Part shown: one piece after another, positions 32,023-39,649 of the stretch
Position numbering within the stretch: position 1 is the first letter of the stretch
Layout of the letters: the number at the start of each line of letters is the position of its first letter
DNA from: QPJE01 sp051747745
Lineage (GTDB): Bacteria > Bacillota > Halanaerobiia > Halanaerobiales > Halanaerobiaceae
DNA: 64,000 nt
Reading direction: 5' to 3'
Assembly: GCA_051747745.1 (NCBI GenBank)
Contig: JBNJGL010000003.1
Location: 16,429 to 80,428, forward strand
Position numbers and translations under genes: made by a program
Notes under the pieces: generated by a model
What the model was told of the DNA's origin: nothing
The model's input: only the letters and a program-made list of their open reading frames with translations
Databases searched by the model: none

Positions 32023-32562
32023 TTATTTTTTAAACGGCATTCCCATTGCACTTAAAAGCTCAAATGCTTCCTCATCTGTTTCGGCAGATGTTACAATGGT
32101 AATCTCTAATCCATGTACTTTATCTACATCATCGATATTGATCTCCGGGAAAACAGTGTGTTCGTTAATACCTAAACTATAATTTCCACGCCCATCAAAT
32201 GATTTTGGAGAAACTCCTCTAAAGTCACGAATACGCGGCAGTGTGATGTTAATAAGTTTATACAAAAATTCATACATCATTTCTCCCCGCAGTGTAACTT
32301 TAATACCGATAGGCATCCCTTCGCGAATTTTAAAATTCGCAATGGCTTTTTTGGCTCTGGTGATTGTTGGCATCTGTCCGGTTATTCTAGCAATTTCATC
32401 AACTACTGTATCCAGCAGTTTAGTATCTTCTTTTGCATCACCAAGACCAACATTGACAACCACTTTTTGCAGTTTAGGAACTTCCATAACGTTGTTATAG
32501 GAAAATTTTTCAACCAGCTGTGGCGAAATTTCTTCCCTAAATTGTTTAGCTAATACTGACAT
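32023..32562 (-). CDS. rplE: 50S ribosomal protein L5
   Basis: 179-residue L5, which binds 5S rRNA and P-site tRNA. Conserved PKLQKVVVNVGLGDAKED, ITRAKKAIANFKIREGMPIG and RDFRGVSPKSFDGRGNYSLGI. Standard spc position between rplX and rpsZ. Confidence 0.97.
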   Translation of the reverse strand: MSVLAKQFREEISPQLVEKFSYNNVMEVPKLQKVVVNVGLGDAKEDTKLLDTVVDEIARITGQMPTITRAKKAIANFKIREGMPIGIKVTLRGEMMYEFLYKLINITLPRIRDFRGVSPKSFDGRGNYSLGINEHTVFPEINIDDVDKVHGLEITIVTSAETDEEAFELLSAMGMPFKK

Positions 32563-32583
32563 CCCTTGACCTCCTTCCGATTA

Positions 32584-32898
32584 TTATTTATCCACTATTT
32601 CATTACATTTTTTACATTTACGAACTTTTTTTCCATCATCTAAATACTCTGCTCCGACCCTTGTTTTTTCGTCACAACGGGGGCAGACGAGCTGTACATT
32701 TGAAGCATGGATTGGTGCTTCGTTTTCTATTATTCCACCCTGTGGCATATCCTGTGTAGGTCTAACATGGCGGTTAACAATATTTACACCTTCAACGATT
32801 ACTCTATCTTTCTTTGGAATCGCCCTTAAAACTTCACCACGCTTACCTTTATCTTTACCTGCGATAACTTCCACAGTGTCACCTTTTTTAATTCTCAA
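32584..32898 (-). CDS. rplX: 50S ribosomal protein L24
   Basis: 104-residue L24 starting at TTG (SD AGGAGGGG). KOW motif KKGDTVEVIAGKDKGKRGEVLR at the N-terminus; the C-terminal zinc-ribbon-like CPRCDEKTRVG ... KVRKCKKCNE carries four cysteines, as in many Gram-positive L24 proteins. An assembly initiator protein. Confidence 0.97.
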   Translation of the reverse strand: MRIKKGDTVEVIAGKDKGKRGEVLRAIPKKDRVIVEGVNIVNRHVRPTQDMPQGGIIENEAPIHASNVQLVCPRCDEKTRVGAEYLDDGKKVRKCKKCNEIVDK

Positions 32899-32913
32899 TC
32901 TAATCCCCTCCTT

Positions 32914-33282
32914 CTATAATACCTCCGGTGCAAGGGAGATAATCTTCATATAATTCTTATCCCTCAGCTCACGAGTTACAGGACCAAAAATACGTGTGCC
33001 TTTTGGGTTGTTATTGTCATCTATAATTACTGCAGCATTTTCATCAAACTTTATATAGGTGCCATCACTGCGTTTTAAAGGTTTTTTAGTCCGCACAATT
33101 ACTGCTCTGGCAACTTCACCTTTTTTTACCATTCCATCTGGAATAGCTTCTTTTACAGTTACTATTATTTCGTCACCGATCTTTGCATATTTCTTTTTCG
33201 ATCCACCAAGCACCTTTACACAAAGCAATTCACGGGCACCTGAGTTATCTGCTACCCTTAAACGGCTTTCAGATTGAATCAT
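32914..33282 (-). CDS. rplN: 50S ribosomal protein L14
   Basis: 122-residue L14. I chose the ATG giving MIQSESRLRVADNSGAREL (the normal family start, with AGGAGGACC upstream); the longest frame adds eight codons that include the SD itself. GDEIIVTVKEAIPDG and FDENAAVIID are typical. Contacts the small subunit at bridge B8. Confidence 0.97.
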   Translation of the reverse strand: MIQSESRLRVADNSGARELLCVKVLGGSKKKYAKIGDEIIVTVKEAIPDGMVKKGEVARAVIVRTKKPLKRSDGTYIKFDENAAVIIDDNNNPKGTRIFGPVTRELRDKNYMKIISLAPEVL

Positions 33283-33309
33283 GGTCAGGTCCTCCTTTCC
33301 TATCAAAAC

Positions 33310-33564
33310 TTATTTTGCTTTTTCTAAAATTTCAACTAACCGCCATCTCTTAGTTTTGCTGAGGGGACGAGTTTCCATAATTTTAACTTTGTCACCTTCA
33401 TTGCAAACATTTTCTTCATCATGAGCAGTATATTTTTTTGTCTTTTTAATAGTCCGTTTATATAAAGGGTGCTGAGTTCTTCGCTCGACAGCAACAGTAA
33501 TGGTCTTATCCATTTTGTCGCTAACAACAACACCAGTCCTCATTTTACGGTTATTTCTATCCAT
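33310..33564 (-). CDS. rpsQ: 30S ribosomal protein S17
   Basis: 84-residue OB-fold S17. RKMRTGVVVSDKMDKTITVAVERR and the C-terminal GDKVKIMETRPLSKTKRWRLVEI are conserved. The ATG (MDRNNRK) follows AAAGGAGG; upstream codons of the longer frame are rejected because they contain this SD. Confidence 0.97.
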   Translation of the reverse strand: MDRNNRKMRTGVVVSDKMDKTITVAVERRTQHPLYKRTIKKTKKYTAHDEENVCNEGDKVKIMETRPLSKTKRWRLVEILEKAK

Positions 33565-33589
33565 GGGAAAACCTCCTTTCAACAAACGG

Positions 33590-33793
33590 TTAAGCCCGTT
33601 CTATACCTATTTCTCTTTCACGTAAAACTGTTTTAATACGTGCAATAATTCTTTTAACCTCTTTAATCCTCATAGGATTATCCAGCTGAGCTGTAGCATG
33701 CTGGAAACGAAGATTAAATAATTCTTCTTTAAATTCGCGGGCTTTTTGTTCCAGTTCTGCATCAGTTAAATTTCTTAATTCATCAGCTCTCAT
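33590..33793 (-). CDS. rpmC: 50S ribosomal protein L29
   Basis: 67-residue L29, a two-helix protein at the exit tunnel. I chose the start MRADELRNLTDAELEQ, the family norm. An ATG four codons earlier has a better-spaced SD (GAGGG) and cannot be excluded. The 5' end overlaps the last codons of rplP, so translation is coupled. Confidence 0.95.
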   Translation of the reverse strand: MRADELRNLTDAELEQKAREFKEELFNLRFQHATAQLDNPMRIKEVKRIIARIKTVLREREIGIERA

Positions 33794-34217
33794 CGGCCTC
33801 ACCATCCATTCCCTCTCGTGTTACAAATTTAGTCTTGATCGGCAGTTTATGAGATGCAAGCCGCATTGCTTCCCTGGCAATTTCTGGTGATACACCAGCT
33901 AACTCAAACATGATTCTACCTGGTTTTACAACAGCAACCCATTTTTCTGGGGCACCTTTACCACTACCCATACGAGTTTCTGCAGGTTTTGCTGTTACAG
34001 GTTTATCAGGGAAAATTTTAATCCATACTTTTCCTCCACGTTTAATATGCCTTGTTAGAGCAACACGTGCAGCTTCTATCTGTCTATTAGTAATCCATGC
34101 AGGTTCAAGAGCCTGCAGACCATATTCACCAAAAGTAATACTGGTACCGCGGACAGCTGTCCCCTTCATTCTTCCTCTCATTTGCTTACGATGTTTTACT
34201 CTTTTCGGTACTAACAT
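33783..34217 (-). CDS. rplP: 50S ribosomal protein L16
   Basis: 144-residue L16 near the A-site tRNA elbow. MLVPKRVKHRKQMRGRMKG, GEYGLQALEPAWITNRQIEAARVALTRHIKRGGKVWIKIFPDKP are diagnostic. The C-terminal tail (REGMDGEADES) overlaps rpmC. Confidence 0.97.
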   Translation of the reverse strand: MLVPKRVKHRKQMRGRMKGTAVRGTSITFGEYGLQALEPAWITNRQIEAARVALTRHIKRGGKVWIKIFPDKPVTAKPAETRMGSGKGAPEKWVAVVKPGRIMFELAGVSPEIAREAMRLASHKLPIKTKFVTREGMDGEADES

Positions 34218-34246
34218 CAAAGAGCCTCCTTTCTTCCGGAAATTAT

Positions 34247-34888
34247 CTATTCGTCAATTTCTGGTAATACTTCTCCTTTGTTTATCCATACTTTTACACC
34301 GATTTTTCCATATGTGGTATCTGCTTCCGCAAAACCATAATCTATATCAGCGCGCAAAGTATGTAGTGGTACACTACCTTCACTATAACCTTCACGTCTT
34401 GCCATTTCTGCTCCCCCTAAACGACCGCTGCTCTGCACTTTAAAGCCTTCAGCTCCCATGCGCATTGCACGATTAAGCGCCTGTTTCATAGCACGGCGGA
34501 AAGAAATTCTGCGGAGAAGTTGGCCAGCAATATTTTCTGCTACTAGTTGAGCATCCATTTCAGGTTTATCTACTTCAACAACATTTATCTGTACTGTTCT
34601 TCCGGTTAATGCTTCGACATCATTTCTCAAAGCTTCAACTTCTGAACCACCACGTCCAATAACCATTCCCGGTCTGGCAGTATATACATCCAATTTAAGG
34701 CGATTGGCAGCTCTCTCTATTACAATTCTAGAAATACCTGCTTCATACATCTTGTCCTTAACATGATTTCTGATTTTTTGATCTTCATTGAGGAGTTTTG
34801 AATAATCACTTTTATCTGCATACCATTTAGAATCCCAATCTTTAATAACTCCAACTCGAAGACCATGTGGATTAATTTTCTGACCCAA
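34247..34888 (-). CDS. rpsC: 30S ribosomal protein S3
   Basis: 213-residue S3, part of the mRNA entry site. TTG start with GGAGGG upstream. GQKINPHGLRVGVIKDWDSKWYA, the KH-domain loop VIGRGGSEVEALR and GRLGGAEMARREGYSEGSVPLHTLRADIDYG are conserved. Confidence 0.97.
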   Translation of the reverse strand: MGQKINPHGLRVGVIKDWDSKWYADKSDYSKLLNEDQKIRNHVKDKMYEAGISRIVIERAANRLKLDVYTARPGMVIGRGGSEVEALRNDVEALTGRTVQINVVEVDKPEMDAQLVAENIAGQLLRRISFRRAMKQALNRAMRMGAEGFKVQSSGRLGGAEMARREGYSEGSVPLHTLRADIDYGFAEADTTYGKIGVKVWINKGEVLPEIDE

Positions 34889-34891
34889 GTT

Positions 34892-35233
34892 CTATCCCTC
34901 CTTTTTATCGCTTAACACGATTGTTATATGGCTTGTTCTTTTATTTATCGGGCTTGCCTGTCCCATAGCACGGGCTCGCCACCTTTTCATTGTCGGTCCT
35001 TCATCAACAAATGCTTTTTCTACATGAAGGTCATCAACAAACATATCATGATTATTTTCTGCATTTGCAATTGCTGAATTAAGAATTTTTTCTGTCATTC
35101 TAGCAGCTCTTTTTGGTGTATTTTTTAAAATAGCAAGTGCTGTTCCTGCATCCTTACCCTTTATTAAATCAGTAACCAGTCTTGCTTTGCGGGCAGTAAT
35201 GCGCAGATACTTGCCAACTGCTTTTGCTTCCAT
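34892..35233 (-). CDS. rplV: 50S ribosomal protein L22
   Basis: 113-residue L22 of the exit tunnel. RITARKARLVTDLIKGKDAGTALAIL and the beta-hairpin region GPTMKRWRARAMGQASPINKRTSHITIVL are typical. Macrolide-contact loop appears unaltered by eye. Order rpsS-rplV-rpsC is standard. Confidence 0.97.
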   Translation of the reverse strand: MEAKAVGKYLRITARKARLVTDLIKGKDAGTALAILKNTPKRAARMTEKILNSAIANAENNHDMFVDDLHVEKAFVDEGPTMKRWRARAMGQASPINKRTSHITIVLSDKKEG

Positions 35234-35271
35234 TTTAAAACCCCCTTACTACGAAAGTGTTTATACAGTCT

Positions 35272-35556
35272 CTATTTAAGTGCTGTTGAACGTTCGGTAT
35301 GACGACCATGACCTCTAAACTTCCGTGTTGGAGCAAATTCTCCTAATTTATGTCCAACCATCTCTTCAGTTATATATACAGGTACATGTTTGCGTCCATC
35401 GTGAACAGCAATTGTATGACCAACCATTTCAGGGAAAATGGTCGAACTTCTTGACCAGGTCTTAACAACCTGTTTTTGGCCGCTCTTATTCATTTCTTTT
35501 ATTCTGGAAATTAATTTTTCCGAAACAAAAGGTCCTTTTTTCACAGATCTACCCAT
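35272..35556 (-). CDS. rpsS: 30S ribosomal protein S19
   Basis: 94-residue S19 of the small-subunit head. GRSVKKGPFVSEKL, KTWSRSSTIFPEMVGHTIAVHDGRKHVPVYITEEMVGHKLGEFAPTR are diagnostic in pieces, as is the tail FRGHGRHTE. Full length. Confidence 0.97.
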   Translation of the reverse strand: MGRSVKKGPFVSEKLISRIKEMNKSGQKQVVKTWSRSSTIFPEMVGHTIAVHDGRKHVPVYITEEMVGHKLGEFAPTRKFRGHGRHTERSTALK

Positions 35557-35579
35557 CTATAATCCTCCTTTCTACTATA

Positions 35580-36413
35580 TTACCGCTTTTTAGCATGACG
35601 AGAGCGAATAATATATTTATCAGAACGTTTTGGTTTACGTGTCTTTTTACCCATAGTAGGTTTACCCCAGGGTGTAACAGGATGTCGACCGGCAGGCGAC
35701 TTTCCTTCTCCACCTCCGTGTGGGTGGTCATGAGGATTCATTACAACACCACGCACATGTGGTCTTTTACCTTTCCAGCGGGAACGTCCAGCTTTACCAA
35801 CAGTAATATTTTCGTGATCAATATTTCCAACCTGTCCAATAGTAGCCTTACATTCCTGATGAACAAGTCTAACCTCTCCGGAAGGCATTTTTACATGTAC
35901 ATATTTACCTTCTTTAGCCAGAATTTGTGACATAGTACCGGCAGAACGAGCAATCTGTCCACCTTTTCCGGCATGTAATTCAACATTATGGATTATTGTA
36001 CCAACAGGTATATTTTTTAGCTTTAAAGAATTCCCTGGTGTAATATCTGCATCTGCTCCTGTTTCCAGCATATCTCCCACCTGTACTTTGTTGGGAGCCA
36101 GTATATATCTTTTTTCTCCATCAACATACTGCAGAAGTGCTATTCTGGCAGAACGATTTGGATCATACTCAATTGTTTTCACTTTTGCAGGAATTCCTTC
36201 TTTATCTCTTTTGAAATCAATCATACGGTAACGACGCTTATGTCCCCCACCGCGATGACGGCTTGTAATTCTACCATTAACATTACGACCACCTGACTTC
36301 TTTAATGGAGCCAGCAGACTTTTTTCCGGCTCTACACTTGTAATTTCTTCAAAAGAAGAAACTGTCATATAGCGGCGTGATGGTGTGGTTGGTTTAAATT
36401 TCTTAATCGCCAT
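35580..36413 (-). CDS. rplB: 50S ribosomal protein L2
   Basis: 277-residue L2, essential for peptidyl transfer. KPTTPSRRYMTVSSFEEI, GGRNVNGRITSRHRGGGHKRRYR and the C-terminal GVVMNPHDHPHGGGEGKSP with the conserved histidine are all present. Normal length. Confidence 0.98.
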   Translation of the reverse strand: MAIKKFKPTTPSRRYMTVSSFEEITSVEPEKSLLAPLKKSGGRNVNGRITSRHRGGGHKRRYRMIDFKRDKEGIPAKVKTIEYDPNRSARIALLQYVDGEKRYILAPNKVQVGDMLETGADADITPGNSLKLKNIPVGTIIHNVELHAGKGGQIARSAGTMSQILAKEGKYVHVKMPSGEVRLVHQECKATIGQVGNIDHENITVGKAGRSRWKGKRPHVRGVVMNPHDHPHGGGEGKSPAGRHPVTPWGKPTMGKKTRKPKRSDKYIIRSRHAKKR

Positions 36414-36439
36414 CTTCTTTCCCTCCTTTTACGATAATT

Positions 36440-36730
36440 TTAGAGGCCTTCAAAAATTTCTATCTCATCATCGGCTGCAAGCTTAACCATTGCTTTTTTC
36501 CAGTCAGGTCTTTTTCCTTCATGAAAGCCGAGTCTTCTTTTTTTACCTCTAATATTCATTGTATTTACATTAGTAACTTTTACATTAAAGATTTCTTCAA
36601 CTGCTTTTCTAATTTCAACTTTATTTGCCTTTTTGGCAACTTTAAAAGTATAAGTATTTGCAGTTTCCATTAATTCCATACTATTTTCGGAAATAATAGG
36701 TGCTATTATAATATCACGTGCTTCTTTCAC
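36440..36730 (-). CDS. rplW: 50S ribosomal protein L23
   Basis: 96-residue L23, the docking site for trigger factor and SRP at the tunnel exit. EARDIIIAPIISENSMELME, YTFKVAKKANKVEIRKAVEEIFNVKVTNVNTMNIRGKKRR in parts. It overlaps the rplD end by 4 bases. Confidence 0.96.
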   Translation of the reverse strand: MKEARDIIIAPIISENSMELMETANTYTFKVAKKANKVEIRKAVEEIFNVKVTNVNTMNIRGKKRRLGFHEGKRPDWKKAMVKLAADDEIEIFEGL

Positions 36731-37356
36731 TGACCAAGCACCTCCTCGATCATCTTAACTGCTTCCTCTACAAATATTATCATTTCATTATCTAACAGAT
36801 CATAAGCATTAACTGAACCTGCTAATAGAGTTTTTACATTAGGAATATTTCTGGCAGATAAATAAAGATTTCGATCTTTTTCTGGCATTACAATTACAAC
36901 TTTTTTATCTGTCAAATCAAAATTATTTAAAATTTCAACAACAGCTTTTGTTTTTGGTTTATCAATTTTGATTTCATCAACCAGCATAATTTCTTCTCTA
37001 TTTAATTTATCTGTTAAAATAGATTTCAAAGCAAGCTTTCTCATTTTTTTGGTTAATTTTTTATCATAATTCCTTGGAGTAGGGCCAAATGTAATTCCTC
37101 CTCCAACCCAGAGAGGTGAACGAATACTTCCGTGACGTGCACGACCGGTACCTTTCTGTCTCCAGGGCTTGCGTCCACCACCTCTAACCTTACCTCTTGT
37201 TTTTGTAGAAGCATTTCCACTTCTTCTAGAAGCAAGCTGTGCATTTATAACCTGATGGACAACATGTTCATTTATTTTTTCGCTAAACACAGATTCATTT
37301 AAATCGACTTTATCTATTTCTTTTCCGGTTTGGTCGAATTTTGCTACCTGCGGCAT
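36727..37356 (-). CDS. rplD: 50S ribosomal protein L4
   Basis: 209-residue L4. The tunnel loop TKTRGKVRGGGRKPWRQKGTGRARHGSIRSPLWVGGG is well conserved in pieces; DEIKIDKPKTKAVVEIL follows. In enterobacteria L4 regulates the S10 operon; I see no such leader before rpsJ here. Confidence 0.97.
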   Translation of the reverse strand: MPQVAKFDQTGKEIDKVDLNESVFSEKINEHVVHQVINAQLASRRSGNASTKTRGKVRGGGRKPWRQKGTGRARHGSIRSPLWVGGGITFGPTPRNYDKKLTKKMRKLALKSILTDKLNREEIMLVDEIKIDKPKTKAVVEILNNFDLTDKKVVIVMPEKDRNLYLSARNIPNVKTLLAGSVNAYDLLDNEMIIFVEEAVKMIEEVLGQ

Positions 37357-37384
37357 CTGTAAATCCTCCTTCCTCTAACTTTAT

Positions 37385-38005
37385 TTAATTTTCCACAGTC
37401 TGGATTTCTAGGATACCTTTTTTGGGTCCGGGAACAGGACCTTTTATCAATAAAATATTACGCTCTGTATCCACTTTTACGATTTCCAGATTTTTTTCCG
37501 TTACTTTATCTGAACCCATTCTACCGGGCATTTTAAATCCTTTAAACACTCTCCGTGCATCTACAGCACCAATTGATCCAGGTGCACGATGGAAATGTGA
37601 TCCATGTGTTTTTGGACCTGTGTTGTGATTCCAGCGCTTAATATTACCTGCAAATCCTTTACCTTTTGAAATACCAGTTACATTTACCAGTTCACCGGCC
37701 TCAAAAATATCTACAGTTATTTCACTGCCTTCACTAACATCCATATCCATGTTCTTAAATTCTTTAAGATGTTTTTTTGCTTCTATATCTCTACTTTCAA
37801 ATTGGCCTTTCATGGGTTTGTTCAGCCTCTGGGTCTTAACTTCACCAAAACCCAGCTGTACTGCATTATAGCCGTCCTTTTCAGTAGTTTTTACCTGTGT
37901 AACAACACAGGGACCGGCTTCTACCACTGTTACAGGCACAACTTCTCCACTATCTTTAAAATACTGAGTCATCCCCAGTTTTTTAGCAATTATAGTTTTT
38001 GCCAT
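37385..38005 (-). CDS. rplC: 50S ribosomal protein L3
   Basis: 206-residue L3, an assembly initiator. AKTIIAKKLGMTQYF, the GxxxGKGFAGNIKRWNHNTGPKTHGSHFHRAPGSIG loop in pieces and FKGFKMPGRMGSDKVT are conserved. The loop reaches the peptidyl-transferase centre. Confidence 0.97.
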   Translation of the reverse strand: MAKTIIAKKLGMTQYFKDSGEVVPVTVVEAGPCVVTQVKTTEKDGYNAVQLGFGEVKTQRLNKPMKGQFESRDIEAKKHLKEFKNMDMDVSEGSEITVDIFEAGELVNVTGISKGKGFAGNIKRWNHNTGPKTHGSHFHRAPGSIGAVDARRVFKGFKMPGRMGSDKVTEKNLEIVKVDTERNILLIKGPVPGPKKGILEIQTVEN

Positions 38006-38026
38006 GGCCTAATACACCTCCTGACA

Positions 38027-38338
38027 TTAAAGTTTAATTTCTATATTTACTCCTGCGGGTAAATCAAGTCTCATTAATGAGTCAACGGTCTTTGAAGTTG
38101 GATCTAAAATATCGATCAACCTTTTATGAGTCCGCATTTCAAATTGTTCTCGTGCATCTTTATGAACATGAGGTGAACGAAGTACAGTAAATACTTCCTT
38201 CTCAGTCGGAAGAGGCACAGGGCCTGATACGTTTGCTCCTGTTCTTTCAGCAGTAGAAACAATTTTCTGTGCTGACTGGTCCAGAAGCTCATGTTCATAA
38301 GCTTTTAGGCGAATCCTTATTTTTTCATGTTTTGCCAT
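38027..38338 (-). CDS. rpsJ: 30S ribosomal protein S10 (NusE)
   Basis: 103-residue S10, which also acts in NusB-NusE antitermination. Start MAKHEKIRIRLKAYEHELLDQS with SD AAGGAGGT 7 bases upstream; 16 upstream codons of the longest frame are rejected since they include this SD. First gene of the S10 operon, directly after the tuf terminator. Confidence 0.96.
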   Translation of the reverse strand: MAKHEKIRIRLKAYEHELLDQSAQKIVSTAERTGANVSGPVPLPTEKEVFTVLRSPHVHKDAREQFEMRTHKRLIDILDPTSKTVDSLMRLDLPAGVNIEIKL

Positions 38339-38388
38339 TTGCTTACCTCCTTCATCTATCCGATTTCGGCTGCATATAAGCGGCATAG

Positions 38389-38413
38389 AAAAAGAGAGGA
38401 GAGTAGCTCCTCT
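38389..38413 (-). terminator. Terminator between tuf and rpsJ
   Basis: A 7-bp stem (AGAGGAG with CTCCTCT), a 5-base loop, then CTTTTT on the minus strand. It should end most str-operon transcripts after tuf. No obvious promoter lies between it and rpsJ, so S10 transcription may depend partly on read-through (inference). Confidence 0.75.
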
Positions 38414-38427
38414 ACTTTTTTAAATAC

Positions 38428-39621
38428 CTACTCAATAATTTCAGTAACAACTCCGGCACCAACTGTGTGGCCGCCTTCACGGATTGCAAAACGTAGTCCT
38501 TCTTCCATAGCTATTGGAGTAATCAGTTCTCCTACCATTTCGATATTATCTCCTGGCATTACCATTTCTACTCCTTCTGGTAATTTTATGTCTCCTGTTA
38601 CATCTGTTGTACGGAAGTAAAACTGGGGGCGATATCCATCAAAAAATGGTGTGTGTCTTCCACCCTCATCTTTGCTCAGTACATATACCTCTGCCTTAAA
38701 CTTTGTATGAGGTGTTATGCTCCCTGGCTTTGCAAGTACCTGTCCTCTCTCTATATCTTCTCTCTTTACTCCTCTTAAAAGAGCTCCAATGTTATCTCCT
38801 GCTACTGCTTCATCCAGCAGCTTACGGAACATCTCTACTCCTGTTACTACTGTGCTTGTTGTATCTTTAATACCTACTATCTCTACCTCATCCTGTGGAT
38901 GTAATGTTCCTCTTTCCACACGACCTGTTGCCACTGTTCCACGTCCTGTGATTGAGAATACATCCTCTACAGGCATTAAGAATGGTTTGTCTGTTTCTCT
39001 CTGCGGCTCTGGAATGTAGTTATCTACTGCTTCCATAAGCTCTATAATCTTCTTACCCCATTCTCCTTCAGGGTCTCCATTTTCAGCTGCTTTTAAAGCA
39101 GATCCTACTATTACTGGAATATCGTCTCCTGGGAAGTCATATTCATCTAAGAGTTCTCTTACTTCCATCTCTACCAGTTCTATTAACTCTTCGTCATCTA
39201 CCATATCTGCTTTGTTTAAGAATACTACTATTGATGGTACACCAACCTGACGTGCTAAGAGAATATGCTCTCTTGTCTGCGGCATTGGTCCATCTGCTGC
39301 AGATACTACAAGGATTGCTCCATCCATCTGTGCTGCCCCTGTAATCATATTCTTTACATAGTCAGCGTGTCCTGGACAATCTACGTGAGCATAGTGTCTT
39401 TTTTCTGTTTCATACTCCACGTGAGATGTCGCAATTGTAATTCCTCTTTCTTTTTCTTCTGGTGCATTATCGATTGAATCAAAGGCTCTTACCTCTGCTC
39501 CACCATAATTTGCAAGCACTGTTGTGATTGCTGCTGTTAATGTTGTCTTTCCATGGTCAACATGTCCTATTGTTCCTATGTTAACATGCGGTTTTGTTCT
39601 TTCGAATTTCTTTTTTGCCAT
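38428..39621 (-). CDS. tuf: Elongation factor Tu (copy in the str operon)
   Basis: 397-residue EF-Tu that brings aminoacyl-tRNA to the ribosome. GTPase motifs: G1 GHVDHGKT, the switch I RGITI, G3 DCPGHADY, G4 NKADM and G5 SAL. Domains 2 and 3 are complete. Ends in TAG and has a good SD (AAAGGAGGA). Last gene of ybxF-rpsL-rpsG-fusA-tuf. The protein is identical to that of the copy at 53517-54710. Confidence 0.98.
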   Translation of the reverse strand: MAKKKFERTKPHVNIGTIGHVDHGKTTLTAAITTVLANYGGAEVRAFDSIDNAPEEKERGITIATSHVEYETEKRHYAHVDCPGHADYVKNMITGAAQMDGAILVVSAADGPMPQTREHILLARQVGVPSIVVFLNKADMVDDEELIELVEMEVRELLDEYDFPGDDIPVIVGSALKAAENGDPEGEWGKKIIELMEAVDNYIPEPQRETDKPFLMPVEDVFSITGRGTVATGRVERGTLHPQDEVEIVGIKDTTSTVVTGVEMFRKLLDEAVAGDNIGALLRGVKREDIERGQVLAKPGSITPHTKFKAEVYVLSKDEGGRHTPFFDGYRPQFYFRTTDVTGDIKLPEGVEMVMPGDNIEMVGELITPIAMEEGLRFAIREGGHTVGAGVVTEIIE

Positions 39622-39632
39622 CTTTTTTGTCC
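38429..39632 (-). repeat. 1.2-kb tuf repeat, copy 1 (second copy at 53518-54721)
   Basis: As far as I can compare by eye, the two tuf copies are base-for-base identical over about 1,204 bp, including 11 bases upstream of the start codon. They diverge at the first base of the stop codon read in the reverse complement (TAG versus TAA) and in the SD. The perfect match with sharp edges points to ongoing gene conversion. Confidence 0.88.
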
Positions 39633-39649
39633 TCCTTTAAATATAAAAG

